Assembly (NCBI GenBank): GCA_039714535.1
Contig: JBDLJC010000021.1
Span: forward strand, 1-54,625
Length of the DNA stretch: 54,625 bases
Direction of reading: 5' to 3'
Origin: JAGXFP01 sp039714535
GTDB taxonomy: Bacteria; Desulfobacterota; Desulfobulbia; Desulfobulbales; JAGXFP01
Made by a program: the position numbers and the translations under genes
Shown: piece after piece, positions 18,034-27,487 of the stretch
How the letters are laid out: the number at the start of each line of letters is the position of its first letter
How positions within the stretch are numbered: the first letter of the stretch is position 1
Notes under the pieces: generated by a model
What the model was told of the DNA's origin: nothing
Databases searched by the model: none
The model's input: the letters and a program-made list of their open reading frames with translations, nothing else

Positions 18034-19638
18034 ATGAGCAACATCTTCCCAAACATGGATCAGCATCCCGCCTATAACGATCTGCAAAAGGCAGCCCTTG
18101 CCCCTTTCGACCTGACCGCACCTGGCGCTCTGAGCCCGAAGAGACTATCTCTCTACCGGTGCCGGATGGCACGTTTCAAGCTTCTCTATGGGAGCCAGCG
18201 GGTCGATGAACAGACCCTGGATCTTTTGCAAGAACTGGCCGATCAGAGCGGCGCTGTTGGCCAATTCAAGATGATGAAAAGAGGCGAGGTAATGAATCGA
18301 ATCACCGGATTCGCCTCTGAAAACCGCCAGGTTCTCCATACCGCCAGCCGCGATATATTCTCCGATAATCCCCACAACCACGAGACCACCAGTCAGGCCC
18401 GACAAGAGCTAGATAAACTGCAGACCTTTCTGGCCGACCTCGATAGCGAGCGCCTCACCAATCATAGAGGCGAGCCTTTCAATAATCTCATCAACATCGG
18501 CATCGGCGGCTCTGACTTGGGACCACGGGCCGTATATCTGGCCCTCAAATCCTATGCCAAAGAAAACAGGCAGATCCATTTTATCTCAAATATTGACCCC
18601 GATGACAGTGCGGCGGTGCTTAAAAGCCTGAATCTGAGCCGCACCCTGGTTTCGGTGGTTTCCAAAAGCGGCACCACTCTGGAGACCCTGACCAACGAAG
18701 AGTTGGTGAAACAAGCCTTCCTGAAGGCCGGACTTGAGCCGAAGAACCATTTCGTGACAGTAACCGGGGCCAACAGCCCCATGGATGACCCGAATAAATA
18801 TCTAAGATCATTCTACATGTTCGACTATATCTGCGGCCGCTATAGTGTCTCTTCAATGGTCGGCGGCCTCATCCTTTCTTTTGCCCTCGGCTTTGAAAAT
18901 TTCAGAAAATTTCTCAAAGGAGCCCACGGCATCGATAACGCTGCCGAGGAACCGGATATCAGAAAAAACATCCCCCTGCTGCTGGCCATGCTCGGTATCT
19001 GGAACCGCAATTTCCTCAACTACGACACCCTGGCAATACTGCCCTACAGCCAGGCCCTTGTCCGCTTTGTCGCCCACCTCCAACAATGCGACATGGAGAG
19101 CAACGGCAAATCTATAAACCGGCAGGGGGACCAGATCAATTACCAGAGCGGCCCGGTGATCTGGGGGGAACCAGGCACCAACGGCCAGCACTCCTTTTAT
19201 CAACTACTCCATCAGGGAACCACCATAGTTCCCAGTGAATTTATCGGCTTCCGCCACAGCCAGTATCGTACCGATCTGGTTGTCGACCAGAGCAGCTCCC
19301 AGGAAAAACTGGTGGCGAACCTGCTGGCCCAGACCATCGCCCTGGCCTCTGGCGAAAAAAGCACCAATCCGAACCGCAACTTTGCCGGCAACCGCCCCAG
19401 CTCGGTCTTGCTGGCAGACCGTCTCACCCCCGAAACCATGGGCGAATTACTGGCCATCTACGAAAATAAAATCGCCTTTCAGGGTTTTGTCTGGAACATC
19501 AACTCATTTGACCAGGAGGGAGTTCAACTGGGCAAGACCCTTGCCACGCGATTGCTTGACATAATGACCACTAATTCGGAGGAAAACCCGGTCGAGCGGG
19601 CATTATTGAAAAATGCCGATATGCTGAATCATAAATAA
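18034..19638 (+). CDS. pgi: Glucose-6-phosphate isomerase
   Basis: 534 aa. Family signatures are present: INIGIGGSDLGPRAVYLAL, the sugar-phosphate loop SKSGTTLETLTNEE, GRYSVSSMVGG, and the catalytic region GEPGTNGQHSFYQLLHQG. The C-terminal part has the conserved NINSFDQEGVQLGK, which holds the active-site lysine. It interconverts glucose-6-phosphate and fructose-6-phosphate. The frame is open to 17986, but ATG 18034 follows AGGAGCGGAG and fits the family N-terminus. It is a stand-alone gene. Confidence 0.97.
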   Translation: MSNIFPNMDQHPAYNDLQKAALAPFDLTAPGALSPKRLSLYRCRMARFKLLYGSQRVDEQTLDLLQELADQSGAVGQFKMMKRGEVMNRITGFASENRQVLHTASRDIFSDNPHNHETTSQARQELDKLQTFLADLDSERLTNHRGEPFNNLINIGIGGSDLGPRAVYLALKSYAKENRQIHFISNIDPDDSAAVLKSLNLSRTLVSVVSKSGTTLETLTNEELVKQAFLKAGLEPKNHFVTVTGANSPMDDPNKYLRSFYMFDYICGRYSVSSMVGGLILSFALGFENFRKFLKGAHGIDNAAEEPDIRKNIPLLLAMLGIWNRNFLNYDTLAILPYSQALVRFVAHLQQCDMESNGKSINRQGDQINYQSGPVIWGEPGTNGQHSFYQLLHQGTTIVPSEFIGFRHSQYRTDLVVDQSSSQEKLVANLLAQTIALASGEKSTNPNRNFAGNRPSSVLLADRLTPETMGELLAIYENKIAFQGFVWNINSFDQEGVQLGKTLATRLLDIMTTNSEENPVERALLKNADMLNHK

Positions 19639-19843
19639 TAAGTCCACCGCAATAATGTTCGGCAAAGCTATAAACTGGTCTCTTGATCAATCACAGCAGG
19701 ATTCAGCGCCATTTTTTAAAAAAAATTGCCGCGCGCAGAAATATATCGGGGGGACTAATAATTGGTTAGTTTATTGTTGAATCATTTCTTTAAATAAACT
19801 AGGAATAGTTATAATTAACCTTCAAGCGTTACTAGGATTATAT

Positions 19844-20191
19844 ATGGAATTCAAAACTCGCCAAAGTGAAAGAAAAGACACACTTAACCTTGTTGATTAT
19901 GTGGTGCTTTCCAAATCCGGCCAGCCGCTCGTTCGAGGCATGGCGCGCACCTTAAACGTAAGCGACAAGGGAATCCTCCTGGAAACCCACCTTCCTTTTG
20001 AAAAGGGCCAGGAGTTACAGCTGACCATCGGCTTGAAAAATAACCTCTTTGAATACAAGGGCAAGATTGCCCATACCGAGGAACAGGAGAATGATGTTTT
20101 CGCCTACGGTATAGAATTCATTGAGATGAGCGATGAAGGTCTGACCGTTTTAAGAGAATTCCTGACAACCTTTAACGAAAAGCACCGCTAA
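19844..20191 (+). CDS. PilZ-domain protein (115 aa)
   Basis: A single PilZ domain. The N-terminal arginine motif reads RQSERKD and the second motif NVSDKGILLET (D/N-x-S-x-x-G). The rest forms the six-stranded barrel with YGIEFIEMS near the end. PilZ proteins bind cyclic di-GMP, and both binding motifs are intact. The output is unknown because no other domain is fused. A TATAAT lies about 30 bp upstream. Confidence 0.88.
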   Translation: MEFKTRQSERKDTLNLVDYVVLSKSGQPLVRGMARTLNVSDKGILLETHLPFEKGQELQLTIGLKNNLFEYKGKIAHTEEQENDVFAYGIEFIEMSDEGLTVLREFLTTFNEKHR

Positions 20192-20213
20192 CCGCCAGCG
20201 TTTTCCCTGCTTT

Positions 20214-21494
20214 TCAACGATCAGACAGGAGCGCAAATCTTTCCCAGAAGTCCGGGAAGGATTTGGCGACACATTCCTCGCCCAACACCTGCACTCCCGG
20301 CACATATAGACCAGCCACCGCAAAACTCATGGCGATCCGATGATCACTATAGGTCTCGATTTTGGCCCCCTTGAGTTTCGCGTCTGGACCCTGCCCATCA
20401 ATGATCAGGGCGTCGGCGCGCTCCTCGGTCCGCACCCCCAGTTTCGCCAGTTCCCTGGCCACAACCTGCAACCTATCGCATTCCTTGATCCGCAGATGCT
20501 CAATATTGGTTATCACCGTCCGGCCCTTGGCCCTGGCCGCCACTACCGCCAAAGTCGGGACCACATCGGGGCAATCCCCCATATCAACCTCAATACCATG
20601 CAACTCAGCCGGCCCCTCCAGGGTGATACCCTTATCGGACTTGGTGACCCGACAACCCATCCTGGCCAGGATATCAACCAAAACAGTATCGCCCTGCAGG
20701 GATTTCTTGGGGACATTAACCACGGTCACCCGGCCACCGGTTACCGCTGCCGCAGCCCAAAAGTATGAAGCACTGGAAGCATCGCCCTCTATCTCATAAT
20801 CACGGGCCTTATAATAGCCCCGTTGAATCTCAAAATTATTGAGCGCCCCATTGGCCTTGACCTTGATGCCAAATGATTTCATCACCGCCATGGTCATATG
20901 GACGTAGGGCTTGGACAGGACCTCGCCCGCCACAGAGAGGGTCGCCTTGTGGGCGGCGTATGGCGCCACCAGCAAAAGGGAGGATAGATATTGACTGCTT
21001 TTGCCTTCCGGCAGGATCGTCGCCCCGCCCCTGATGCCTTCCGCCCTGATCTCAAGGGGAGGACACCCCGTCCCCTTAATGCTGCGAATCGCCACCCCCC
21101 AGCCCGACAGCGCCTCGATCAGCGGATCGATCGGCCTTTCTTCCATTCGCGGTTCACCGGTAATGGTAAAAACCCCATTACCCAAGGCGGCAACCGAGGT
21201 AAGAAAACGGGTGGCGGTCCCATTATTACCCAAAAAGATCTTCCGTCTGGGCACCAAAACCCGGCCACTACAACCGGTTATTTTCCACCTTCGCGCACTA
21301 CGATCCAGCACCTTGGCCCCCATACTTCTCAGGGCCTTGGCGGTGTACTTGGTGTCTTCACTGGCAAGCGGGCCGCGCAAGACACTCTCACCTCGGGCAA
21401 GGGCGGCAATGACCAAGGCGCGCTGGGTGATGCTTTTAGAGCCGGGGACTTCAATGACCGCATCCACATGTTCAAGGGGTTTTATCTCTTTCAC
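20214..21494 (-). CDS. aroA: 3-phosphoshikimate 1-carboxyvinyltransferase (EPSP synthase)
   Basis: 426 aa from GTG 21494. Signatures include VPGSKSITQRALVIAALA at the N-terminus, LGNNGTATRFL in the middle, and DHRIAMSFAVAGL at the C-terminus. It joins PEP to shikimate-3-phosphate, the sixth shikimate step. The frame extends 13 codons further into aroE via TTG 21533. The GTG is preferred because AAAGAGAG lies 6 bases before it and the family motif begins soon after. It is the last gene of the aroD-aroE-aroA operon. Confidence 0.95.
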   Translation of the reverse strand: MKEIKPLEHVDAVIEVPGSKSITQRALVIAALARGESVLRGPLASEDTKYTAKALRSMGAKVLDRSARRWKITGCSGRVLVPRRKIFLGNNGTATRFLTSVAALGNGVFTITGEPRMEERPIDPLIEALSGWGVAIRSIKGTGCPPLEIRAEGIRGGATILPEGKSSQYLSSLLLVAPYAAHKATLSVAGEVLSKPYVHMTMAVMKSFGIKVKANGALNNFEIQRGYYKARDYEIEGDASSASYFWAAAAVTGGRVTVVNVPKKSLQGDTVLVDILARMGCRVTKSDKGITLEGPAELHGIEVDMGDCPDVVPTLAVVAARAKGRTVITNIEHLRIKECDRLQVVARELAKLGVRTEERADALIIDGQGPDAKLKGAKIETYSDHRIAMSFAVAGLYVPGVQVLGEECVAKSFPDFWERFALLSDR

Positions 21495-21510
21495 AATACT
21501 CTCTTTAACT

Positions 21511-22335
21511 TTATTTTTTAAACCGGCGGTCAAGCTCCTGACGCATGGCGTCCAGAGGAGCTTTCAGACCGGTCCATAATTCAAATTGCGCCGCACCCTG
21601 GTAAAGCAACATTGCCAAGCCATTAACAACCTGGCAACCGGCCCCGGCGGCCTCCTGTAACAATTTGGTCTCAAGGGGAGAATATACTATATCCATCACG
21701 ACCCGATAGCCGGACAAAATTGCGCTCGGCACCACCATCTCATCAATTGCAGGGGCCATACCAACCGAAGTGGCATTAACCAGGACCTCGGCTGTTAATT
21801 TTTCCACCTCGGCCAAGGGCTGCCAGTGGCAATTCATATCTGCGGCCAGGGCCTGGCCCTGAGCCGGGGTCCGGCTGGCGACGACAACCTTGGCTCCGGC
21901 TTCAAGCAGGCCGAAACCGAGAGCCCGGGCTGAACCGCCCGCGCCCAGCAAAACAACCCTGGTCCCGGCAAGGTCAACGACCTCGGTCAGGGCCTGATTG
22001 GCGCCCTGCCAGTCGGTGTTATACCCGTGAATCCTGCCATCCTTGACGAGCAGCGTATTAACGGCGCCGATCCTGGCTGCGACCGGATCCAGCGTATCAA
22101 GAAAGGGGATAACCGCCTGCTTGTGAGGAATCGTCACACTGAGGCCGCGAACCCCGGTGGCCCGAAAACCATGGAGAGCCGCCTCGACATCCTCACCCGG
22201 AACCGGAAAAGGCACATAGACCTTATTAAGGCCCAATTCAGCAAAAGCCCGATTATGAAGGGCCGGACTCAAACTATGGCTGACCGGCCAGCCCATGATA
22301 CCATAAACTTCGGTATTACCGTCAAGCGTCTGCAT
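21511..22335 (-). CDS. aroE: Shikimate dehydrogenase
   Basis: 274 aa. The substrate domain starts VYGIMGWPVSHSLSPALHN and includes the catalytic lysine in TIPHKQAV. The NADP domain carries GAGGSARALGFGLLEAG and the basic selector ASRTPAQ. It reduces 3-dehydroshikimate to shikimate. ATG 22335 overlaps the aroD 3' end by 14 bases, which implies translational coupling. An upstream in-frame start at 22416 would lie deep inside aroD and is not favoured. Confidence 0.95.
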   Translation of the reverse strand: MQTLDGNTEVYGIMGWPVSHSLSPALHNRAFAELGLNKVYVPFPVPGEDVEAALHGFRATGVRGLSVTIPHKQAVIPFLDTLDPVAARIGAVNTLLVKDGRIHGYNTDWQGANQALTEVVDLAGTRVVLLGAGGSARALGFGLLEAGAKVVVASRTPAQGQALAADMNCHWQPLAEVEKLTAEVLVNATSVGMAPAIDEMVVPSAILSGYRVVMDIVYSPLETKLLQEAAGAGCQVVNGLAMLLYQGAAQFELWTGLKAPLDAMRQELDRRFKK

Positions 22336-23017
22336 CAAAACACTCCACGGCCCTATGCAGCGCCGAAACGGACAGTTGCCCGGGGGCAGTCGCCGGACCA
22401 TCATCGGGAGCAGCATAGGTCATGAACCCTCCCAGCTCAAGGGTGGCTACTCTGCTGACCATTCCGACCCGGCCCATGCAAAAAGCACAGAGCGGGAAAC
22501 CCATCTCACTGGCAGCATCCTGCAAGGCCAGGACCCGCAAGACATCCTGAAAATTGCGGGCCGTGGTAACTATTTTACCGATATCAGCGCCACTCCGATA
22601 CTGCTCCTGGAAAATCGATTGCAGGGCCTGGGCCGAAGCGGTGCTCTTAAAATCATGCCAGGAAATAATCACCTGCACCTGATACTCTCTGGCCACGGCG
22701 AGCAGATGCTGCCTTAATTTCTCATCGGCCCGCAACTCTACATCTACATAGGCCGCGCCACTCCTAACCGCTTCCTCAAGTAACGCAAAGCGTTCCTCTT
22801 CAGTACCGGTAAAGCTACCGCCCTCCCAAACCGGGCGACAGGTAAAGATGAGCGGCACATCGACCTTTTCTACAAATGGGGCAATCAGCGGCCGGTCCAT
22901 GGCATCCAGACGAATCTCAACAACAGCAGCTTGGGCAACAGCCCCAGCGGCCACAGCCAAAGCCCTGCCGGCGTCACTTTCGGCCACGGAAACACATATT
23001 TTGCCACTTAGATTCAT
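22322..23017 (-). CDS. aroD: 3-dehydroquinate dehydratase, type I
   Basis: 231 aa, a TIM-barrel class I enzyme. It has EIRLDAM near residue 34, FTCRP near 60, a catalytic His in ISWHDFKST near 120, and the Schiff-base lysine in IGKIVTTA near 147. It dehydrates 3-dehydroquinate to 3-dehydroshikimate. RBS GGGGAAAGAG lies just before the ATG. It is the first gene of the aroD-aroE-aroA operon. Confidence 0.95.
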   Translation of the reverse strand: MNLSGKICVSVAESDAGRALAVAAGAVAQAAVVEIRLDAMDRPLIAPFVEKVDVPLIFTCRPVWEGGSFTGTEEERFALLEEAVRSGAAYVDVELRADEKLRQHLLAVAREYQVQVIISWHDFKSTASAQALQSIFQEQYRSGADIGKIVTTARNFQDVLRVLALQDAASEMGFPLCAFCMGRVGMVSRVATLELGGFMTYAAPDDGPATAPGQLSVSALHRAVECFDADA

Positions 23018-23454
23018 TTAACTCTTTCCCCAACTATTTGCACAAAATCTAGTAGCCTATTCTAAAGGAGACTGCTTGTCAATATACCCCCGGCAGCCCA
23101 CCGCGAGGGGCACTGCTTATCTGTAACGTTTAAAAAAGGGACTATTGATCCGCGACGCCTTGCCACGGCTTTACCGAAACACCATGTGTGAACAGTCATT
23201 TTTCGGCCGGTTGCCAGGGAAAAACTCCCTGCCCTGCTAATATCTTTTACAGATAGCGGAGACTTCGAAACCTTTAACTACTTTTCCCTATGCCGAGACT
23301 CTTTATTGCCGGAGGCCACCAGCAAACCGAATAGATGCAATTGCTGACTTGCGGAGAAGTTTAACCAGAGCAACCGGTCAAACAAGATATGGAAATGGTG
23401 CAGAGCAGTCGGAAGGGTGACTTCCCGTTTGATCATATTACAGAAAACTGCCAA
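23018..23454. other. 437-bp intergenic region without recognised features
   Basis: No gene, tRNA or clear terminator is seen. It lies between the 3' end of ispDF and the start of the aro operon, both on the minus strand, so it should hold the aroD promoter. Confidence 0.4.
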
Positions 23455-24639
23455 TCAGTCGGTCCTGGCCAGCGAAACAATGGCGTGGGCGGCGATGCCC
23501 TCGCCACGCCCGGTAAAGCCCATATGCTCAGTGGTCGTTGCCTTGAGGTTAAGACAGGCGGGAGCCACCCCCAGGGTCTGACTGATATTATCAAGCATCT
23601 CCGGGAAAAATGGCGCCAGTTTGGGCTGCTGGGCAATCACGGTAACATCCGCATTGGCCAGACAAAATCCTTGGCTAGCTATTTTCGCAACCACCTGGCC
23701 CAATAAGGCCAGGCTCGACACACCTTTATAGGTTGGATCATTATCGGGAAAATGGCGGCCGATATCGCCCAGCCCGGCCGCGCCCAGCATCGCATCAGCC
23801 AGGGCATGGAGCAGAACATCGGCATCGGAATGGCCCAACAGCCCCAGCTCGTAGGGGATGGTTACGCCACCCAACACCAACTGCCGGTCGGCCACCAGCC
23901 GATGGGCATCATAACCGTGCCCCACCCTTAAAATTGTCACAGTATCATCTCCTTCGCGCTTGCGACCAAGTAAAGCTGCCGCCAAGGCAAGATCATCCAC
24001 CCTCGTCACCTTGAGGTTAACAGCCGAGCCCATGACCACGCTGACCTGCGCGCCAATGCGTTCGAGAAGAGAGGCCTCGTCGGTCCCCTCGAAACCATCT
24101 TCTGCTGCCGCCGCAAAGGCCTGTTTTAACAGGTCCACCCGGGCAACCTGCGGGGTCTGCGCCTGCCAGAGACCCTGACGGTCAACGGTGGAACCTACCA
24201 CATCGTCAACCACCGACTTCAGGGTATCCTTGACGGGGATGGCCAACATGGCGGCCCCGGTTTCAGCCGCCCGTAACACACAACTATCAACCAGTTCAGG
24301 ATCAACCAGCGGCCTTACGCCGTCGTGGACCACGGCAAGATCAATCCCCTCGGGCACACACTGCAGGCCAGCCCAAACCGATTCCTGCCTGGTCCGCCCG
24401 CCACGTACCACCTGACCGACCAGGGCCAGATCATATTTGCGGACCAGAGCCCGGGTCTGCTCAAAATGCTCGGCGGGAGCGACTATGATAATGGTTTTAA
24501 TAAAAGAAGAGCACTGCAAGGCCCGAACCGTGTGGACCAGGATCGGCAAGTCGGCCAGTTCAAGATACTGCTTGGGGAGATCAAGACCCATCCGTAGGCC
24601 GACCCCGCCAGCGGGAATTATGGCTGCGGCTGTGGTCAT
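23455..24639 (-). CDS. ispDF: Bifunctional IspD-IspF, isoprenoid MEP pathway
   Basis: 394 aa. The N-terminal IspD domain (~1-225) begins AAIIPAGGVGLRMG with downstream LPKQYLEL and VHDGVRPLV. It makes CDP-methylerythritol. The C-terminal IspF domain (~236-394) has metal ligands in GHGYDAHRL and the LLGHSDADVLLHALADA block, with TTTEHMGFTGRGEG at the end. It forms the cyclic diphosphate. Fusion of these two non-consecutive enzymes is common in alpha-, epsilon- and some deltaproteobacteria. Confidence 0.95.
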   Translation of the reverse strand: MTTAAAIIPAGGVGLRMGLDLPKQYLELADLPILVHTVRALQCSSFIKTIIIVAPAEHFEQTRALVRKYDLALVGQVVRGGRTRQESVWAGLQCVPEGIDLAVVHDGVRPLVDPELVDSCVLRAAETGAAMLAIPVKDTLKSVVDDVVGSTVDRQGLWQAQTPQVARVDLLKQAFAAAAEDGFEGTDEASLLERIGAQVSVVMGSAVNLKVTRVDDLALAAALLGRKREGDDTVTILRVGHGYDAHRLVADRQLVLGGVTIPYELGLLGHSDADVLLHALADAMLGAAGLGDIGRHFPDNDPTYKGVSSLALLGQVVAKIASQGFCLANADVTVIAQQPKLAPFFPEMLDNISQTLGVAPACLNLKATTTEHMGFTGRGEGIAAHAIVSLARTD

Positions 24640-24780
24640 ATTATTTTCTTAACTACTTTAAGGTGCATGCCCAGAACTGACAACAACCTCGGCATGTAAC
24701 AGTTCAACGATGTCCTCTTTACTGCTGCCCCGGCTTCATGTCAGCAGACCAACGACGACACTACTACATATACTAAAAAT

Positions 24781-24808
24781 AACTGTTCAGGAGTGCCCCT
24801 GAACAGTT
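24781..24808 (-). terminator. Terminator of rnpB
   Basis: AACTGTTCAGG and CCTGAACAGTT form a long stem around a short loop. On the minus strand a T-rich tract follows (A-run at 24775-24779). It sits 12 bases beyond the 3' end of the RNase P RNA. Confidence 0.8.
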
Positions 24809-24820
24809 ACTAACAAAAAG

Positions 24821-25196
24821 ACTGGAGCGGGCTATAAGCCGAATCCTGTACCCCAACAGGGGCCATGATCATTTATCTGGGATGATGGTCGCCCACCACC
24901 TCTTGCAACCTACCCGGGAACTTCGAACGGGCCGCCCTAAGCTGCGCCAGAGACGCAGCACTGTTCCCCTATTTGGTCTTGCTCCGGGTGGGGTTTGCCA
25001 TGCCTTCCATGTCGCCACGGAAGCGGTGAGCTCTTACCTCACCTTTTCACCCTTACCCCGGCAAGCCGGGGCGGTATATTTTCTGTGGCACTTTCCTCGG
25101 GGTCGCCCCCAGTTCGCGTTACGAACCACCCTGCCCTACGGAGTTCGGACTTTCCTCTCCGGCCAAGGCCGGAGCGATCATGCGCCCGCTCCAGTC
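24821..25196 (-). ncRNA. rnpB: RNase P RNA (bacterial class A)
   Basis: About 376 nt. On the minus strand it opens GACTGGAGCGGG and closes with the complementary CCCGCTCCAGTC. Conserved core blocks are present: GAGGAAAGTCCGAACTCC near the 5' end, GGAAAGTGCCACAGAAA, GGTAAGAGCTCACCG, and GGTACAGGATTCGGCTTA at the 3' end. It is the catalytic RNA that trims the 5' leader of precursor tRNAs. A large palindrome begins 8 bp upstream of its 5' end. Confidence 0.96.
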
Positions 25197-25203
25197 AAAA
25201 CTT

Positions 25204-25329
25204 GATGGCTAAGTTAAAACTCCGATCTCCTGCGTCATAGCACTCTTGCGGACACTCGACATACTAAAGTATGCTTTCGCCCCCGCAAGATTACTACTCC
25301 TGGTGTATCGAAGTTTTAACTTAGCCATC
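25204..25329. repeat. 126-bp nested palindrome (MITE/REP-like) abutting rnpB
   Basis: The outer arms, GATGGCTAAGTTAAAACT and its exact complement, are 18 bp long. Inside lie CTTGCGG/CCGCAAG and a central CATACT-AA-AGTATG. The whole element could extrude as a cruciform or give a long RNA hairpin. It ends 8 bp before rnpB, so it must overlap or replace the rnpB promoter. A second small hairpin (CCATCGT/ACGATGG) overlaps its right end at 25325-25345. Confidence 0.8.
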
Positions 25330-25404
25330 GTTAACGGTACGATGGCCGTTTTACGTGGCCACCAAAATTTAACTCGTTAACCTCAACACTACTGAAGGCG
25401 CCAA

Positions 25405-26118
25405 TTACTCGCTATCAGGGAGATTATACAACAAACGGTTACAGGCCGGGCAGGCGTGCAACTCTTCCTCTTTAAGCAACTCATTGTAGAGCTGGGGCGG
25501 CACGTTCATAAAACAACCATGACAAACACCGCGATTGACCCCAACCATGGCCAACCCATCCCGCTTGGCCCTGATCTGCTCGTACTTGCGGAGCAGAGCT
25601 GCTTTGACCTTTTTAACCTTGGTTGCCCGTGATTTCTGGAATTTGGCCATTTGCGTATCAAGTTCAGCAGACTCTTTTTCCAGCTGGGCAGAATCCTCTT
25701 TATACTGCGCCTCTTCCTCTTCACAGAGCGCAACCTGTTCGTCTTTTTTCTTTTCCAGAAATTCGGCCTGCTCTAACAGACGGACAAGCTCATCTTCCCG
25801 TTGGCGGTTAGTACTCTTGGCATCATCGATTTCCTTGAGAATACTCTGATACTCACGATTGGTCTGGACCTTCATCAACTTGTTCTGCCGCTCCTTGATC
25901 ATGAGCTGGGCATCTTCGACCTCCGCCTCCAACTCACGCCGGCGCACCGCACCGTCCTCAAGCTTACCCGTATTTTCGGCAATATCGGCCTTATGCTTCT
26001 CAATTGACTCCTGTCGATTGCTTAACTCCTCACTACCTGCCGCGAGCTCCTTTTCAACCTTACCAATTTCCAGGTCAACCTCTTGCAGGGCCTTCAGCCT
26101 CTTGATTTCTTCTTTCAA
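25405..26118 (-). CDS. Coiled-coil protein with C-terminal C4 zinc ribbon
   Basis: About 237 aa. Residues ~1-175 form a long coiled coil. The C-terminus holds four cysteines as CHGC and CPAC, separated by about 22 residues, a C4 zinc ribbon of the DUF164 type. The family is widespread next to nif3-like genes and is thought to bind nucleic acid, but its function is unknown. The longest frame starts at TTG 26124. TTG 26118 is preferred because GGGAG lies 6 bases before it. A terminator separates it from the Nif3 gene. Confidence 0.82.
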   Translation of the reverse strand: MKEEIKRLKALQEVDLEIGKVEKELAAGSEELSNRQESIEKHKADIAENTGKLEDGAVRRRELEAEVEDAQLMIKERQNKLMKVQTNREYQSILKEIDDAKSTNRQREDELVRLLEQAEFLEKKKDEQVALCEEEEAQYKEDSAQLEKESAELDTQMAKFQKSRATKVKKVKAALLRKYEQIRAKRDGLAMVGVNRGVCHGCFMNVPPQLYNELLKEEELHACPACNRLLYNLPDSE

Positions 26119-26168
26119 TTGCAACTCCCTTAGGTATTCATTTTTGAAAATAATTATAAACTAAAAAA

Positions 26169-26191
26169 CCTGTCACCATTTTCGCGACAGG
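26169..26191 (-). terminator. Intrinsic terminator after the Nif3-like gene
   Basis: CCTGTC and GACAGG enclose an 11-base loop. On the minus strand TTTTTT follows. It starts directly at the Nif3 stop, so the downstream zinc-ribbon gene probably has its own promoter. Confidence 0.8.
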
Positions 26192-26192
26192 A

Positions 26193-27017
26193 TTATTTCC
26201 TGAAATAGTATTGAAATGGACTGCTCTGCCCCTCAGTGGTACGAATATTCACCGCCAAATCCCTGTCGCCAAAGCCTTTGGCAATAGCCGACACCAGACT
26301 TGGCACCACCAGCTTTTCGGTTGAGAAATGGCCCGCATCAATGACACAGAAGCCAGCATCTTCAGCCCACCTGGCGGTACTGTGCTTGACTTCACCGGTA
26401 ATGAAAACCTGGGCGCCGGCCGCCATGGCCGCCCCGGCCAATTCAGAACCACTGCCACCGCAAACCGCGATGGTTGAAAGCTGCTCGGGAACGACCCCAG
26501 CCACCCGTACCGCCGGTAAATCCAGCGCCGCCAGCAGGATGTCAATAAACTCCGGGAAGGTCGCAACAGAACGCAGCTCCCCGAGCCGGCCCAAACCGAT
26601 TTCATCAACCCCGCCGGAATCAGCGGCCAGCACCCGGCAATTTTGCAGATCGAGGCTGCTGGCCAGCACATCATTTACGCCACCAGGAACCTTATCGAGA
26701 TTGGTATGGCAGCTAACCACCGCCATCTGTCTGGCCAAGGCCCGGGCCAGCAGCCGCCCAGTAACCTGATCGGTTCTAATCGCTGCCAACGGCTTGAAGA
26801 TAAACGGATGGTGGCTGACCACCACATTGCACCCATGGCCTTCCGCCTCGGCCATAATTGCTTCGCTGACATCAAGGGCAACCAGCACCCCGCTGATCTC
26901 CTGCCCGGGATCGCCAACCATTAGACCGACATTGTCCCAGGACTCAGCCAGCGAGGCTGCGGCAATCCCATCAAGGATGGTTAACAGATCTTTTAAAACA
27001 GGTCGCGATTTGGTCAT
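26193..27017 (-). CDS. Nif3-like dinuclear metal centre protein
   Basis: 274 aa. Metal-ligand blocks are visible: VSHHPFIFKPL near residue 66, SCHTNLDKVPGGVND near 99, and the C-terminal TGEVKH and DAGHFSTEK pair. Members form hexameric toroids with a dinuclear metal site and are annotated as YbgI/Nif3 or GTP-cyclohydrolase-type proteins. The physiological substrate is unsettled. Pairing with the zinc-ribbon coiled-coil gene is a conserved neighbourhood. Confidence 0.88.
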   Translation of the reverse strand: MTKSRPVLKDLLTILDGIAAASLAESWDNVGLMVGDPGQEISGVLVALDVSEAIMAEAEGHGCNVVVSHHPFIFKPLAAIRTDQVTGRLLARALARQMAVVSCHTNLDKVPGGVNDVLASSLDLQNCRVLAADSGGVDEIGLGRLGELRSVATFPEFIDILLAALDLPAVRVAGVVPEQLSTIAVCGGSGSELAGAAMAAGAQVFITGEVKHSTARWAEDAGFCVIDAGHFSTEKLVVPSLVSAIAKGFGDRDLAVNIRTTEGQSSPFQYYFRK

Positions 27018-27170
27018 TACTGAACCCTAATCCAGATAAACTGAAAATAAATTTTGCCTTGGACCTTACTCAAGAGGTGTGATTGCTTTAACCGTTGAGC
27101 CACTCAAATTAATTGAATGGTCTGTTGCCCTTTTTGCCACGAAGAGAAACCCTCAGGCCCTAAAACAAAA

Positions 27171-27202
27171 AAAGGTGCAACGCTTCAGCGTTTGCACCTT
27201 TT
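27171..27202 (-). terminator. Terminator on the minus strand downstream of the CAU tRNA
   Basis: AAAGGTGCAACGC and GCGTTTGCACCTTTT form a strong stem. On the minus strand a run of T follows. The stem core GGTGC/GCACC resembles the orphan terminator at 4624-4662. Confidence 0.75.
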
Positions 27203-27388
27203 CATGGTCCGGCAGGATTTTCACCCTGTAATTCCTGGACCCGGATTGTTTTACTCAATTTTATAAAAAGAGAGTCGGTTTTAAAGCGACCGTAGCTCCT
27301 TATTCGCATATCTTTTGCCCCTTCATCGGGAACTTTGAACAACTGAACAATGTCCGACCCTGCTGTATTATTTCTACCTTAAATAAGA

Positions 27389-27465
27389 TGGTGGGCCTAC
27401 CTGGACTCGAACCAGGGACCGACCGGTTATGAGCCGGTGGCTCTAGCCAACTGAGCTATAGGCCC
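27389..27465 (-). tRNA. tRNA with CAU anticodon (elongator Met or Ile2)
   Basis: A 77-nt cloverleaf: acceptor GGGCCTA/TAGGCCC, D arm AGCTCAGTTGGCTAGAGC, anticodon stem CCGGCTCATAACCGG (anticodon CAT), T loop GTTCGAGTCC, CCA encoded. Position 73 is A. Sequence alone does not separate Met from lysidine-modified Ile2 with confidence. Confidence 0.93.
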
Positions 27466-27487
27466 GTATACACAAATGAATCGTGCG

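Noticed and set aside
20991..21579. Long plus-strand ORFs of 176-192 codons
   Set aside because: They are opposite the well-supported aroA and aroE genes and show no family features.
27203..27250. tRNA-like 3' end next to the CAU tRNA terminator
   Set aside because: A CCTG/CAGG stem and a CCGGACCA end resemble a tRNA tail, but no cloverleaf can be built upstream.
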